DNA of 64,000 nt from JACKAQ01 sp020634975 [NCBI: Calditrichia bacterium] (GCA_020634975.1 JACKAQ010000001.1:1798001-1862000), one strand, 5' to 3'; counted from the first letter of the stretch, positions 1 through 9,490 are shown. Notes: generated by a model not told the origin, from the sequence alone. Program-made: numbers and translations.

Positions 1-692
1 TTGCAGCAGCGATTCGGCATTTCCGACGACGCTGCGGAGCACTTTGCCGAAACCGGCGTTCCCGATGACCTGTTGCCTAAAAACCCAAAGAAATGGAGCG
101 CGATGCGGCAATGTTGCATCACTGCTGGGAAATTGGTGCATCGCTGTGCGGGATGCGTTCGGCGGCCAATCACGCCACATATGTATCGCGATCGGTGAAA
201 ACACTCGGCGCACCGCACTCTTATCGCCGCAATGACGAAGATGTTAACGAAAGCATTCGCGAAGGGCTGGCGCTGATGTATAGCCCGCTTCGTAAAATCA
301 ATGTGATCAACGATTTAAAAGAGCTGCCGCTGATCACGGCGAATCGCGGAGAACTGGTGCAGATCTGGATCAACCTGATCAAAAATGCCTGCGACAGCCT
401 GTTCAGCGATCCTACGCCGAACCCGCGCATCGCCATCCGCAGCAGTTTTTCGGACAACAACATTTGTGTGGAAGTCGAGGACAACGGACCGGGAATTCCG
501 GAAGATATCCGGGCAAATATTTTCCAGCCCAATTTTACCACCAAAGTGGAAGGGTTGTCTTTCGGGCTCGGTTTGGGGCTGACAATTGTGCAACGGCTGG
601 TGGATAGTTACAGCGGAAAAATTTCGGTAACGAGCAAGCCGGGAAAAACCGTTTTCAAAATTTTGCTGCCGGTTCCGGAATCAAATTTTTGA
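1..692 (+). CDS. Sensor histidine kinase, C-terminal part (cut by window edge, frameshifted)
   Basis: Catalytic end of a two-component sensor kinase. The HATPase_c core is complete: N box [11 protein letters not shown] (about bases 370-400), G1 box VEDNGPGIP (about 473-500) and G2 box [12 protein letters not shown] (about 567-600), followed by a short tail and a stop at 690-692. The phosphoacceptor helix is at or left of the window edge, so no H box can be shown. Reading begins in one frame (DDLLPKNPK) and must switch near base 90 to [10 protein letters not shown] to reach the core; one missing A in the A-rich stretch around 85-95 would explain it. A receiver-only gene follows 124 bases downstream and is the natural partner, although pairing is inferred from position alone. 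Confidence 0.82.
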
Positions 693-702
693 CAGGATAA
701 TC

Positions 703-720
703 CCGAAGGCAGTCCTTCGG
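703..720. repeat. Short hairpin after the kinase gene
   Basis: CCGAAGG (703-709) and CCTTCGG (714-720) form a 7-bp stem with loop CAGT. No T-run follows directly, so terminator function is only possible. The next bases (GACAGGATTTTTG, about 731-743) resemble widespread intergenic filler. Confidence 0.4.
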
Positions 721-816
721 AGCAGGATAGACAGGATTTTTGATTTCATCAACGCGCATCCGCAACAAACGCGACGGAAACCGGCGTTGAAATTATCGTA
801 TTACAGAGGTCAATCA

Positions 817-1299
817 ATGGAAAAACCGGAAATCATTTGCGTAGACGACGAACGTGAAGTGCTGGCTGCGCTCAAACGCGATCTCGCCGGATTTAAGGAT
901 TACTGCAATTTGACGTATTGCGAATCCGCCGAAGAAGCGCAGGAAGTGCTGGAAGATCTGGATGCCGAAGGCAGACCGGTCGCGCTGATCGTTTGCGACC
1001 ACATTATGCCGGGCAAAAACGGGGTGGATTTTTTGATCGAACTGAACAAAGATTCGCGCTTTGCCCGAACCAAAAAGCTGCTGCTCACCGGACTGGCAAC
1101 CCAGCAGGATACCATTCAAGCCATCAATCAGGCGCAGCTCGATCGCTACATCGAAAAACCGTGGGCTGCGGAATCGCTGATTCAGGTGATGAAAGTGCTG
1201 TTGACGGAATTTGTGGTTGGCGCGGGAATGGATTACAGCGACGCGATGGAGATTCTCGATCAGCCGACGCTTTACAAATTTTTGCGCCGCCAAACCTGA
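817..1299 (+). CDS. Response regulator, receiver domain only
   Basis: A 160-residue CheY-like protein. It has the acidic pair DD near the N-terminus (ICVDDEREVL), the phosphoacceptor Asp in IVCDHIMPG, the Thr in LLLTGLA and the Lys in YIEKPW, so all the classic receiver residues are present. About 40 residues remain after the receiver fold, with no recognisable output domain. The ATG at 817 is preferred over the upstream TTG at 787 because AGAGG (805-809) lies seven bases ahead of it. CDHIMPG and EKPW are the style found in regulators linked to HD-GYP proteins or kinases, but here the domain stands alone. It probably relays phosphate from the kinase upstream. Confidence 0.88.
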   Translation: MEKPEIICVDDEREVLAALKRDLAGFKDYCNLTYCESAEEAQEVLEDLDAEGRPVALIVCDHIMPGKNGVDFLIELNKDSRFARTKKLLLTGLATQQDTIQAINQAQLDRYIEKPWAAESLIQVMKVLLTEFVVGAGMDYSDAMEILDQPTLYKFLRRQT

Positions 1300-1366
1300 C
1301 CGTTGCATCCTGAGCGGCGTTGGAAATGCGTATCGAAAGGTGCAAAAACACTTCTTCCCAAAAAGA

Positions 1367-1436
1367 AAAACGGGAAACCGCCGCCGCCTGTATTGTGCGA
1401 TTTCCCGCCTTTAGAGATATGAGTTCTATTTTATTG
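1367..1436. repeat. Duplicated hairpin element, copy 1
   Basis: About 70 bases matched by a second copy exactly 104 bases downstream. The first 25 bases are identical (through GGGAAACCGCCGCCGCCTGT), as is the block AGAGATATGAGTTCTAT near the end. CGGGAAA (1371-1377) pairs with TTTCCCG (1401-1407), enclosing a GC-rich loop. On the minus strand the stem is followed by TTTTTC, so it could terminate transcripts leaving the glycosyltransferase gene. Confidence 0.7.
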
Positions 1437-1465
1437 CTGCCCAAAACCGGACAGTGCATCTTTTT

Positions 1466-2716
1466 TTAAGAAAACGGGAAACCGCCGCCGCCTGTAAATT
1501 TGCAGTTTCCCGCATCAGAGATATGAGTTCTATATTGTCGCAGAGATTCCGTTTTCTGCAGGTTGTGTTGATTGTGTTCAACGTTCAACCTGAGATAAAT
1601 ATAGCGGAAAAAAGTGCGGTTTTCCATGCCCCAAAAGGGGGATTTTTCAATCGGGAAGCTGCTATTTTTTTGTTTTTGAACTGACCCCGCCAATTGCGCC
1701 ACAGATTCAAGCACCATTTCCGGCGAAATTTCCCGCATGCAGCGAAAGTGCCCTTTGGGGCAGGTGGCTTTGCCGATATGACTGCACGGCCGGCAATTCA
1801 GCCCGCTATTTTCCACAATTGCGGCGTTTGGGTTGATCGGAAAAAATCCCAGCTCGCGGGTGGTGGAGCCGAAAATGGCGATTTGCGGCACAGCGAAAGC
1901 GGCGGCGGCGTGCATCAATCCGGAATCGTTGCTGATGAACAACGGCGTTTGGCTGATCGCGCCGAATGTTTCGGTCAGCGATAATTCCCCGGCGATGTTT
2001 TCTGTGCAATCTGCACCTGCAGCCAAAATTTCCGCGCAAATGTCCCGCTCATCCGGTCCGCCAACCAGCAGCGTTCGCCAGCCGAAATCGGCGTGCAACC
2101 GGCGAATCAGCGCGGCGTAATTTTCCGGCAGCCAGCGTTTGGTGAAATGCCGGGCGCCCGGCGCCATCAGCACGTGAATGCCGTTTTCCCGCCAGTTTTG
2201 CCAGCGCGTATCCGTTGCTTTGCGGATCTCCGGTGAGAGATGCAGTTCGGTTTTTGTGTCGCGAATGTCCGTGCCGAGCGGCGCTGCGGCGCGCAAATAT
2301 TTCTCCGCGACAGATGGCACATTGCCGTAAATTTTCGTATACCAGTTGATCTTGTAATTCACCAGCAAATGCCGCAACACTTTGTTTTTTCTCATCTTGA
2401 GAACTAACTTCGCACCGCTGAACAGCCGCAGCCAGAAGCTGCGCAAATTGCCCTGCAAATCGAGAATCACATCGTATCCCGTCGCGCGGATGCGCAGTTT
2501 TTCCAGCGAAAGCGCGCCCTTTTTCCGAACGTCAATTTCGATGAGATTGGAAATATGCGGATTTGCCCGCAGCACGTCCGCAAATTCCCGGCGAATCAAA
2601 AAGTCGATTTGCGCATCGGGAAATGTTTCGCGGAGCTGGCGGATCACCGGCGTTGTCAAAATCACGTCGCCGATGGAGCTCATGCGGATAATCAGTATTT
2701 TTCGGGGTTCTGGCAT
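1466..2716 (-). CDS. Glycosyltransferase family 9 (LPS heptosyltransferase-like)
   Basis: Cytoplasmic GT-B glycosyltransferase that would add heptose or a related sugar to the lipopolysaccharide core. Evidence: the N-terminal signature ILIIRMSSIGDVILTTPVI, the sugar-nucleotide site around VLMAPGARHFTKRWLPENYA, and the family-typical ISNDSGLMHAAAAF and IAIFGSTTRELGFFP. The ATG at 2716 is chosen over a TTG at 2755. The last 65 or so residues after AGSVQKQ are unlike the family and run across hairpin copy 2. A seven-A run (forward T's 1665-1671) sits just before an out-of-frame TAG (forward 1662-1664); one more A would end the protein there at normal length. The true end is therefore probably near 1662. 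Confidence 0.88.
   Translation of the reverse strand: MPEPRKILIIRMSSIGDVILTTPVIRQLRETFPDAQIDFLIRREFADVLRANPHISNLIEIDVRKKGALSLEKLRIRATGYDVILDLQGNLRSFWLRLFSGAKLVLKMRKNKVLRHLLVNYKINWYTKIYGNVPSVAEKYLRAAAPLGTDIRDTKTELHLSPEIRKATDTRWQNWRENGIHVLMAPGARHFTKRWLPENYAALIRRLHADFGWRTLLVGGPDERDICAEILAAGADCTENIAGELSLTETFGAISQTPLFISNDSGLMHAAAAFAVPQIAIFGSTTRELGFFPINPNAAIVENSGLNCRPCSHIGKATCPKGHFRCMREISPEMVLESVAQLAGSVQKQKNSSFPIEKSPFWGMENRTFFRYIYLRLNVEHNQHNLQKTESLRQYRTHISDAGNCKFTGGGGFPFS
1471..1540. repeat. Duplicated hairpin element, copy 2
   Basis: Second copy. CGGGAAAC (1475-1482) pairs with GTTTCCCG (1505-1512), an 8-bp stem, one pair longer than in copy 1. Loop bases differ from copy 1 while the stem and the flanking AGAGATATGAGTTCTAT block are kept, which suggests selection on structure. 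It overlaps the extreme 3' end of the glycosyltransferase frame, but that tail may be spurious (see that gene). Confidence 0.7.
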
Positions 2717-2732
2717 TTGGTGAATTGAAAAT

Positions 2733-2753
2733 GGGCGGACAATTTGCCCGCCC
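2733..2753 (-). terminator. Inverted repeat after the acyl-CoA dehydrogenase
   Basis: GGGCGG (2733-2738) and CCGCCC (2748-2753) form a strong stem on the minus strand, followed by ATTTTC. It lies between the acyl-CoA dehydrogenase stop and the glycosyltransferase start, so it probably separates the two transcripts. Confidence 0.5.
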
Positions 2754-2773
2754 AAAGTTGGTTTGTCGTAAAT

Positions 2774-3950
2774 TTATCCGGCTGTTTCCGGCGTCATATC
2801 GATCGAATATTTTTTGACCAGGTCGCGGGCGATCACCAGTCGCAGCACTTCGGAGGTGCTTCGCCGATGGTGCCGAGTTTGGCATCGCGGTAATATTTTT
2901 CCACTGGATATTCCTTAATGTATCCGTAACCGCCAAACACCTGAATGGCTTCGTTGGCAACGCGAACCGCCACTTCGCTGGCGTACAGCTTGCCCATCGC
3001 AGATTCCAGGCTAACGTTTTTGCCGTTGTCTTTCATCGATGCGGCACGCATGATCAGCAATCGCGCGGCGTCAACTTCCACTGCCATATCGGCCAGTTTC
3101 ATTTTGATGGCCTGGAACTGGTGGATTTTTTTGCCGAACGCCGAGCGTTCCTGCGCATAGCGAACCGCGTGCTCGAACGCGCCACGGGCAATGCCCACGC
3201 ACATCGCGCCGATGCTGATGCGCCGCCGTCGAGAATTTTCAGCGAATCGAAATAGCCGTGTCCCTCTTTGCCGAGGCGATTGGCAACCGGCACGCGGCAG
3301 TCTTCCAGAAACAATTCTGCGGTGTCGCTGGCGCGCATGCCGAGCTTGTCCATCGGCGCACCAACGGTGAATCCGGGTGTGCCATCGTCAATCACAAACG
3401 CGCTGATGCCTGCCTTCCCGCCCTCGGGATCGGTTTTGGCCATCACCACATGCGCTTTGGAATAATTGGGATTGGTGATAAAGGTTTTCGAACCGTTCAG
3501 CACGTAAAAATCACCGTCCCGACGCGCAACGGTTTTCAGCCCGAATGCGTCGCTGCCGCCGCTCGGTTCGGTGAGCGCCCACGATGCCAGCGATTCGCCG
3601 GAGGTGAGCATCGGCATGTATTTGCGGCGCTGCTCTTCCGATCCGTTGGTGAAAATATGGTTGCTGCCCAGCGAATTGTGCGCCGCAACGGATAGCGCAA
3701 TCGACGGGTCAACCGCGGCAATTTCCTCAATAATCAGCGCGTATTCGATGTAACCCATTCCCGAACCGCCGTATTGTTCGGGATAAAAAACGCCCAGCAA
3801 ACCGAGTTCACCCATTTCTTTCATCAAATGTTTGGGGAACGTTTTGCTGTTATCGAATTCCATCACATGCGGCGCGATGCGCTCCTGCGCAAATGCCCGC
3901 ACCATATTCCTGATGGAAATTTGGTCGTCTGTCAATTCAAAATTCATCAT
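2774..3950 (-). CDS. Acyl-CoA dehydrogenase (two single-base frameshifts)
   Basis: FAD-dependent acyl-CoA dehydrogenase, about 390 residues once repaired, introducing the alpha-beta double bond in acyl-CoA (fatty or branched acid oxidation). The first part runs from 3950 (FELTDDQISIRNMVRAFAQE) through WALTEPSGGSDA, FITNPNYS and SLKILDGG. The frame is lost at about 3224, where GGCGGCGCATC would read GGCGGCCGCATC with one more C. It resumes as ISIGAMCVGIARGAFEHAV, YAQERSAFGKKIHQFQAI and VFGGYGYIKEYPVEKYYRD. A second shift at about 2860 (one missing G) hides the catalytic Glu region IGEGTSEVLRLVIARDLV and the end at TAA 2774-2776. Both are single-base losses in G/C runs, so an intact gene is likely. 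AGGAG precedes the start. Confidence 0.9.
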
Positions 3951-4386
3951 GAAACGGGATCTCCTGTCATTGAATTTTCACAACTGTCGCGAAACGAATC
4001 AAAATATAATAGACAATCTCGCAGCACAACGCTTTATTAAAAATCACAGCCATCGAAAGCAACGGTTTTTATGATCGATAGCGAGCCCGCAGCGCATGAG
4101 CGCAAAGAATTTTTGTAACGATCCAGCCGCGGATAAACACGGATGAATCGTATGTTTATCAATCATTTACAGAATTTGTGTTCCGCAATCATTTTTGACA
4201 ACCCGTATGCATTTGGGCAAACAATCGGTTTTCGAAGCTTCTGTTTGTATTATAGTGAATCATAATCCGCGTTTATCTGCGAAAATCTGCGGCTGAAATA
4301 GTTACTTCTCATTTGAATTTCGCCGGGTTATCGATATATTCTTTGCTGAATACAACAATAGATGATGAAGTAAACGAGGCAATTTC
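3951..4386. other. Intergenic region with an inverted repeat pair
   Basis: A 436-base gap between two divergent genes with no credible coding frame. It contains CAGCCGCGGATAAACACGGAT at 4124-4144 and, inverted at 4265-4295, a longer relative ending ATCTGCGGCTG. Such AACGCGGAT/ATCTGCGG sequences look like dispersed intergenic elements. Promoters for both genes must lie here, but I cannot place them confidently. GAGG at 4376-4379 serves the downstream start. Confidence 0.5.
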
Positions 4387-6928
4387 ATGGCAAAATCCCG
4401 CAAAAAAACGGCGCAGCAATCCAAAAGCAACAGCGCCGAAATTCTGCAAGGCAAATCCCCGAGCACTCTTTCGGAAACGCTGAATGAGAACCGCACCGCG
4501 CTCATTTTTTTCGGCGTGGTATTTTTGGCGATCATCATTTTATACAAACCGATCGTTTTCGACGGGCTGGATTCCAGCGGCAGCGACGTAATTTCAAACA
4601 TCGGCAACACCAAAGCCGCCAAAGATTTTGAGAAACAGCTCGGCGAACGCTCACTCTGGAATCCGAATATGTTTTCCGGGATGCCGTATTACCACCGCCA
4701 CAACGCTGCAAGCTGGTCGATCGATACGATTATCAACAAAATTGATCCGCTGCTGGACTGGCGAATCTGGTATCTCTGGCTCGGCGCGATCGGCATGTTT
4801 TTGCTGATGCGATATTTGGGACTGAGCGCCATTTCCGGGATGATGGCCGCGTTTGCGTTCATCCTGTTGCCGCATTCGCATGCGCTGATTGTGGTCGGGC
4901 ATTTTTCCAAATTGCGGGCGCTGGTGTGGATGCCGTATATCATGATCACTTTTTTGATGCTGCTGCGCCGGCGCGATCTGCTGAGCATGCTGCTGTTTGC
5001 CGCCGCATTTGCGCTGCAACTGCGCACCCAGCACTACCAGATTGTGTTTTACACAATGCTGCTGATGGCTTTCATCGGGTTTTGGCCGTATCTGAAACTG
5101 CTCATCGACAAAAAAACCGGCGATTTTCTCAAATTTAACGGATTGTTCATCGGCGCGATTGCGCTGGTGGTGCTCATTGTGGCGCAACCACTGTTTGTCA
5201 CAGGCGATTACACGCCGTATTCCACCCGTGGCGGCAACGCAGTCAACATTTTTGAAGATATTTCCCAACAAGATAAAAAAGGCGTGGGCTTCGATTACGC
5301 CACCAACTGGTCGTACACGCTGGCGGAATTCTGGAATCTGGTGATTCCCAAATTCCACGGCGGCACATCGGACGAAGGTATTCGCGTGCCGCAGCTCAAC
5401 AATCAGCAAATTCCGGCGTATTGGGGCGATCTGCCGTTTACGCAATCGTATGAATACATGGGCGTTTTGGTGGCGCTGCTGGCGCTGCTCGGCATCATTT
5501 TTTGCTGGAAAGATACGCTGGTTCGCAGCATCTCGCTCCTCACGTTGATGGCGCTGCTGCTCTCGCTCGGTAAACATTTTGCGCCGCTTTACAAATTATT
5601 TTTCTATTACTTGCCCTATTTCGACAAATTTCGCGTTCCCATGATGATCCTCACGCTGGTGTCTTTCAACGCGATTGTGCTGGCGGGATACGGTTTGAAT
5701 TATCTGTTGACAACCGATTGGGACGCCGCAAAAACCAAAAATTTCTACCTGATTTTGGGGATTTGCGTTGTTGATGGCTTCGCCGCTGCTGTTTGGCGGC
5801 AGCCTGTCGCTGAGCAGCGCGAACGAATTTGCCCAGTACGCCCAGCGTTTCGGCGAGCAGCAGACGCAGCAATTGATTGATATTTTCCGCGAAGCCCGGC
5901 TGGAAGTGCTCCGCGAATCGACGATGCGCACCCTTTTCATCGTGTTGCTCGGCGGTGCCTGCATGTGGATGATGGTTCGCAACAGCGGAAAAAATGCCGT
6001 TTGGGGGCTGGCGCTGGTACTGCTCGTCACGGTGGATTTGGGCTGGATTTCCATCAACTATCTTGACGGTAAATTTGTCGATCTCAAACGCGAAGAACAG
6101 CAGCGTTACGGAATGAACGCGATTGATCGCCTCATTTTGCAGGATAAATCGATGTTCCGGGTAGTGCCGCCGCTGCGAGTGCTCGCCAGCGATTCGCGCT
6201 GGCAATATTACCACCAGTCGATTGGCGGCTATTCGCCGGCAAAACCGCAGGTCGCGCAGGATATCATCACCAACAATTTAATTGATCGAACCAATCCGCA
6301 ACTGCCGCTCAATTTGCGGGTGATCAGCATGCTCAATGCCAAATACATCATTTCTCAACAGCAATATAATTCGCCGGAGCTTACTTTTGTCGGCGCGGAT
6401 CAGCAGCAAAATTTATTCCTTTACCGCAACAACGATGTGTTGCCGCGCGCCTTTTTTGTGGACAGCACCACCGTTATCAGCGACGGGGTGGAGCGCCTCA
6501 GATTCATGAACACGGCTGCGTTCGATCCGGCAACACTGGCGATCTTGGAAGCACCGCTGGATCAGCCAATTTCAGCACCGGACAGCAGTTCTGCCAGCGT
6601 CAAATTTTTCTCGCCAAACAAAGTAGAATTTGATGTTTACACGGATAAAACCGCGCTGCTGGTGGTCTCCGAAGTGTATTATCCGAAAGGATGGAAAGCC
6701 ACGCTGGAAACCGGCGAAGAATTGCAGATTCACAAAACCAACCACATTTTGCGCTCGGTGGTGATACCCGCAGGCAACCACACGCTAACGATGACCTTTG
6801 AGCCGTCCACCTATTACACGAGCATCACCTATTCGTGGATTGGCTGGATAGTTGTGTATCTCGGCCTGGCGTTTTTCGGATTTCAATATTATCAACATCG
6901 CCAAAAACCGGAAGAAACAACTGCATAG
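4387..6928 (+). CDS. YfhO-family membrane protein (one frameshift)
   Basis: Large polytopic inner-membrane protein of about 845 residues. A Lys-rich cytoplasmic N-terminus (AKSRKKTAQQ) is followed by about a dozen hydrophobic helices, the first extracytoplasmic loop carrying SLWNPNMFSGMPYYH, as in YfhO/glycosyltransferase-C-like proteins. The C-terminal about 200 residues form a soluble domain ending in one last helix (SWIGWIVVYLGLAFFGF). YfhO in Firmicutes acts in lipoteichoic acid glycosylation; in this lineage the substrate is unknown. The frame changes near 5757-5760: removing one G from GGGG restores LILGFALLMASPLLFGG, so a homopolymer over-call is likely. GAGG (4376-4379) supports the start. 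It appears monocistronic, ending at a strong terminator. Confidence 0.87.
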
Positions 6929-6954
6929 AACATCCTGTTTTTACTGAAATTGCA

Positions 6955-6989
6955 AACGCCCGGGCAATCGCTGTCCGGGCGTTTTTTTT
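6955..6989 (+). terminator. Intrinsic terminator
   Basis: Stem AACGCCCGG (6955-6963) with CCGGGCGTT (6975-6983), followed by a run of T to 6989. It lies 27 bases after the YfhO-family stop. Confidence 0.92.
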
Positions 6990-7133
6990 GCCATCGGTTT
7001 TACGGTAACTGCACCAATTTTGGAAAGTCTTGCAATTGTGAAAGATAGCCGTTATACTATTTTAAGGACGTTGGTAAACAGACCAATATCCTGAAATTTT
7101 CCACTTTTCACCAACCCCAAAAGGAGGACGCTC

Positions 7134-7337
7134 ATGTCTGTCGCAAAAGTATCGGAAATTATTTGCAGCTCGGATAAAAGCTTTGAAGATGCCATCAAAA
7201 CTGGTGTCAAACGCGCATCGAAAACGCTGAAAAATATCCGTGGTGCATGGGTAAAGGATCAGCAACTGGTTATCGATAACGGCAAAGTTACCGAATACCG
7301 CGTCACGCTGAAAGTGACGTTTGTGCTGAACGATTGA
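7134..7337 (+). CDS. Dodecin family flavin-binding protein
   Basis: A 67-residue protein with the dodecin fold signature: SVAKVSEIICSSDKSFEDAI, VKRASKTLKNIRGAWVKDQ and TEYRVTLKVTFVL. Dodecins assemble as hollow 12-mers that store or buffer riboflavin, FMN or FAD. The tryptophan of RGAWV is at the position that stacks on flavin in characterised dodecins. AAGGAGG (7121-7127) gives a strong ribosome site. It has its own terminator directly downstream and so is a single-gene unit. Confidence 0.93.
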   Translation: MSVAKVSEIICSSDKSFEDAIKTGVKRASKTLKNIRGAWVKDQQLVIDNGKVTEYRVTLKVTFVLND

Positions 7338-7360
7338 TCGTTTTTGCATATTTGAATAAA

Positions 7361-7390
7361 AAAAGCTGCCGTAATTTTGGCAGCTTTTTG
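7361..7390 (+). terminator. Intrinsic terminator after dodecin
   Basis: AAAAAGCTGCC (7361-7371) pairs with GGCAGCTTTTT (7380-7390). It is near-symmetrical with A and T tracts and so could work in both directions, serving also the convergent SRPBCC gene. Confidence 0.88.
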
Positions 7391-7438
7391 TTTTTGTGGA
7401 TAAATTTCGGTGATTTTCGCAGATGCAGGAATAACAAA

Positions 7439-7888
7439 TTAGTTTTCAGATTCAGACAATTCCTTCACTTTTTGCAGCGCTTTTTCCCAGGTTGTTTTGA
7501 ACCAGTCGATATACGATTCCTCAATTCCCTGTTCGATAAACAGGGTGGAAATCCCGTTTTTTGATTCCAGACGATAGGTTTCCGTTGTGCCTGCCCATTT
7601 TTCGACAGTTTCACCTTCAAACACTTCTTCGCCATTTTTTAGCACGCCGTAATGCTCAAGAACAATGATTTTTCCCGGATTGTGTCGGACAACTTTGCTG
7701 ATCATTCCACCGCCCTCCGGCGTTTTGAACAGCGCTTTGCTGCCTTCTTTCCAGTCGGTTTCCGCATACGATCCGGGATGAAACACCGATGTCCACACGC
7801 GATACGTTTTGTCCGCCAGCAGCACATCCCAGATTTTTTCCGGCGTTGCCGCGATATCTATCGACCACTTAAGCATCCATTTTTTCAC
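7439..7888 (-). CDS. SRPBCC (AHSA1-like) domain protein
   Basis: A 149-residue START/Bet v1-type hydrophobic-cavity protein: WSIDIAATPEKIWDVLLADK at the N-terminus is the usual opening of the AHSA1/SRPBCC family, and the C-terminal helix WFKTTWEKALQKVKEL fits. The ligand is unknown. The start is GTG (7886-7888), decided by AAAGGAGT (7894-7901). That ribosome site overlaps the stop codon of the VOC gene three bases upstream, so the pair is translationally close and surely one operon. Such small stress or xenobiotic proteins often travel with VOC enzymes. No active site can be claimed. Confidence 0.85.
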   Translation of the reverse strand: MKKWMLKWSIDIAATPEKIWDVLLADKTYRVWTSVFHPGSYAETDWKEGSKALFKTPEGGGMISKVVRHNPGKIIVLEHYGVLKNGEEVFEGETVEKWAGTTETYRLESKNGISTLFIEQGIEESYIDWFKTTWEKALQKVKELSESEN

Positions 7889-7891
7889 GAC

Positions 7892-8299
7892 TTACTCCTT
7901 TGGAATTGCAGATTGATCCATATACATCACTTCCCATTGGTGCCCGTCCAGATCTGCGAAACTGTGCTGATACATCCACCCGTGATCCTGCGCAGGCATG
8001 TAAGTGGTGCCGCCGCCGGCGACTGCGTTATTCACTATTTCGTCTACCTCTTCCCGACTGGCGCAATCCAACGCAATCAACACTTCAGTGCTTTTCGTCG
8101 CATCGCAGATTTCTTTTTTGGTAAACTGGCTGAATTTCGGCTTGGTCAGCAGCATCGCAAAAATATTATCCGCGATAATCATGCAGGTTGCCGTTTCATC
8201 CGTAAATTTCGGGTTGAAAGTGAACCCGAGTTTGGTAAAAAATTCAATCGATTTATTTAAATCCTGTACTGGCAAATTCACAAAAATCTGGGTCGCCAT
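7892..8299 (-). CDS. VOC family (glyoxalase/bleomycin-resistance-like) protein
   Basis: A 135-residue single-unit vicinal-oxygen-chelate protein. It has IFVNLPVQDLNKSIEFFTKL at the N-terminus, TEVLIALDCASREEVDEIV in the middle and the typical end SFADLDGHQWEVMYMD. Members bind a metal and act as dioxygenases or glyoxalases, or simply bind drugs; the substrate here is not predictable. The ATG at 8299 is set by GGAGG (8304-8308) and removes 27 unlikely upstream residues. It is the first gene of a two-gene operon with the SRPBCC gene, facing a GlxA-type regulator across about 200 bases. Confidence 0.9.
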   Translation of the reverse strand: MATQIFVNLPVQDLNKSIEFFTKLGFTFNPKFTDETATCMIIADNIFAMLLTKPKFSQFTKKEICDATKSTEVLIALDCASREEVDEIVNNAVAGGGTTYMPAQDHGWMYQHSFADLDGHQWEVMYMDQSAIPKE

Positions 8300-8507
8300 C
8301 TTACCTCCTGAATGTTTAAAATGTTCGAATAATTGTAAAATCCGGTTGATCAACCAACCGGATAAAATATAATTCAGCATTTACTGTTTTGCGTTGTGCA
8401 AAAACGACAATCTACAGGGTTGATTACGACAGAAAATCTGGTTAGATTTTTACACTCGATATCCGGTTTTCAATTTTATTGAAACGTTAATCCGAAAGGT
8501 TTATTCG

Positions 8508-9490
8508 ATGAAGCATATATCAATCCTGGTTCCGAACGGGCATTTCAGCATGGTCAATCTGGAAGGCAGCCACCAGATTTTCAATCTGGTCAACGAAATT
8601 CTCGTTGAAATGGGCCGGAAACCGCTATTCGATATAAAATTGGTCGGGATGGAAAAAAGCGTCACCCAAACCAACGGGCTGTTCAGCATCAATCCCGATT
8701 TGCTGCTCAGCGAGGTGCCGCGAACGGATCTGATCATTATTCCCGCCATTCACGGGGAATATGCGCAGGTGTTGCAGCAAAACAGCGGATTTATCCCGTG
8801 GATTGTTGAACAATACAACGGCGGCGCAGAAGTGGTCAGCTTATGTGTGAGCGCATTTTTTCTCGCGTCCACCGGATTACTGGATGGCAAACAATGCTCA
8901 ACTCACTGGCGCTATGCCAATGAATTCCGTCAGTTGTTCCCCAAAGCCATTTTGCGGACGATGACCGGATTCTCACCGAAGCAGACGGCATTTACACCAG
9001 CGGCGGGGCGTATTCGTTCACCAATTTGCTGATATATCTGGTCGAGAAATTTGCCGGTCGCGATGTTGCAGTGGTTGCTGCAAAATCGTTTATGATTGAT
9101 ATCGACCGAAACAGCCAATCGCCGTTCATTATGTTCAACGGGCAGAAAAAGCACAAAGATGAAGCCGTGCTGCAAGCGCAACGGCTCATCGAGCAAAATT
9201 TTCAGGATAAATTTTCAGTAGATGAACTTTCCGAACGGTTTGGCGTGGGTCGCCGGACATTTGAGCGACGCTTCAAAAAAGCGACAGCAAATACGGTGGT
9301 CGAATACATTCAGCGGGTGAAGGTGGAAGCCGCCAAAAAGCAGTTGGAAAAAGGGCGGAAAACCATCAACGAAGTGATGTTTAATGTGGGTTACAACGAC
9401 ACAAAAGCGTTCCGCGAAGTGTTCAAAAAAGTTACCGGGATGTCGCCGGTGGATTACCGGAACAAATACAACACGGAACTGCGGAATTGA
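8508..9490 (+). CDS. GlxA-type transcriptional regulator, AraC family with DJ-1/PfpI domain (one frameshift)
   Basis: About 328 residues after repair. The N-terminal half is a DJ-1/PfpI-like domain (HISILVPNGHFSMVNLEGS, then VSLCVSAFFLASTGLLDGK with the Cys of the nucleophile elbow). The C-terminal half is an AraC-type double helix-turn-helix (VDELSERFGVGRRTFERRF and VMFNVGYNDTKAFREVFKK). The frame breaks near 8945-8960; one missing base in AAAGCCATTTTGCGG restores DDDRILTEADGIYTSGGAY. It is divergent from the VOC-SRPBCC operon, which is its likely target; that is inference from layout. AAAGG precedes the ATG. Confidence 0.88.

Noticed and set aside
2774-3950. Acyl-CoA dehydrogenase as a pseudogene
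   Set aside because: Two single-base repairs restore a full-length family protein; error more likely than decay given the same pattern elsewhere.
4651-5577. 308-codon minus-strand frame over the YfhO gene
   Set aside because: Shadow of the membrane protein; His/Arg/Gln-rich low-complexity translation.
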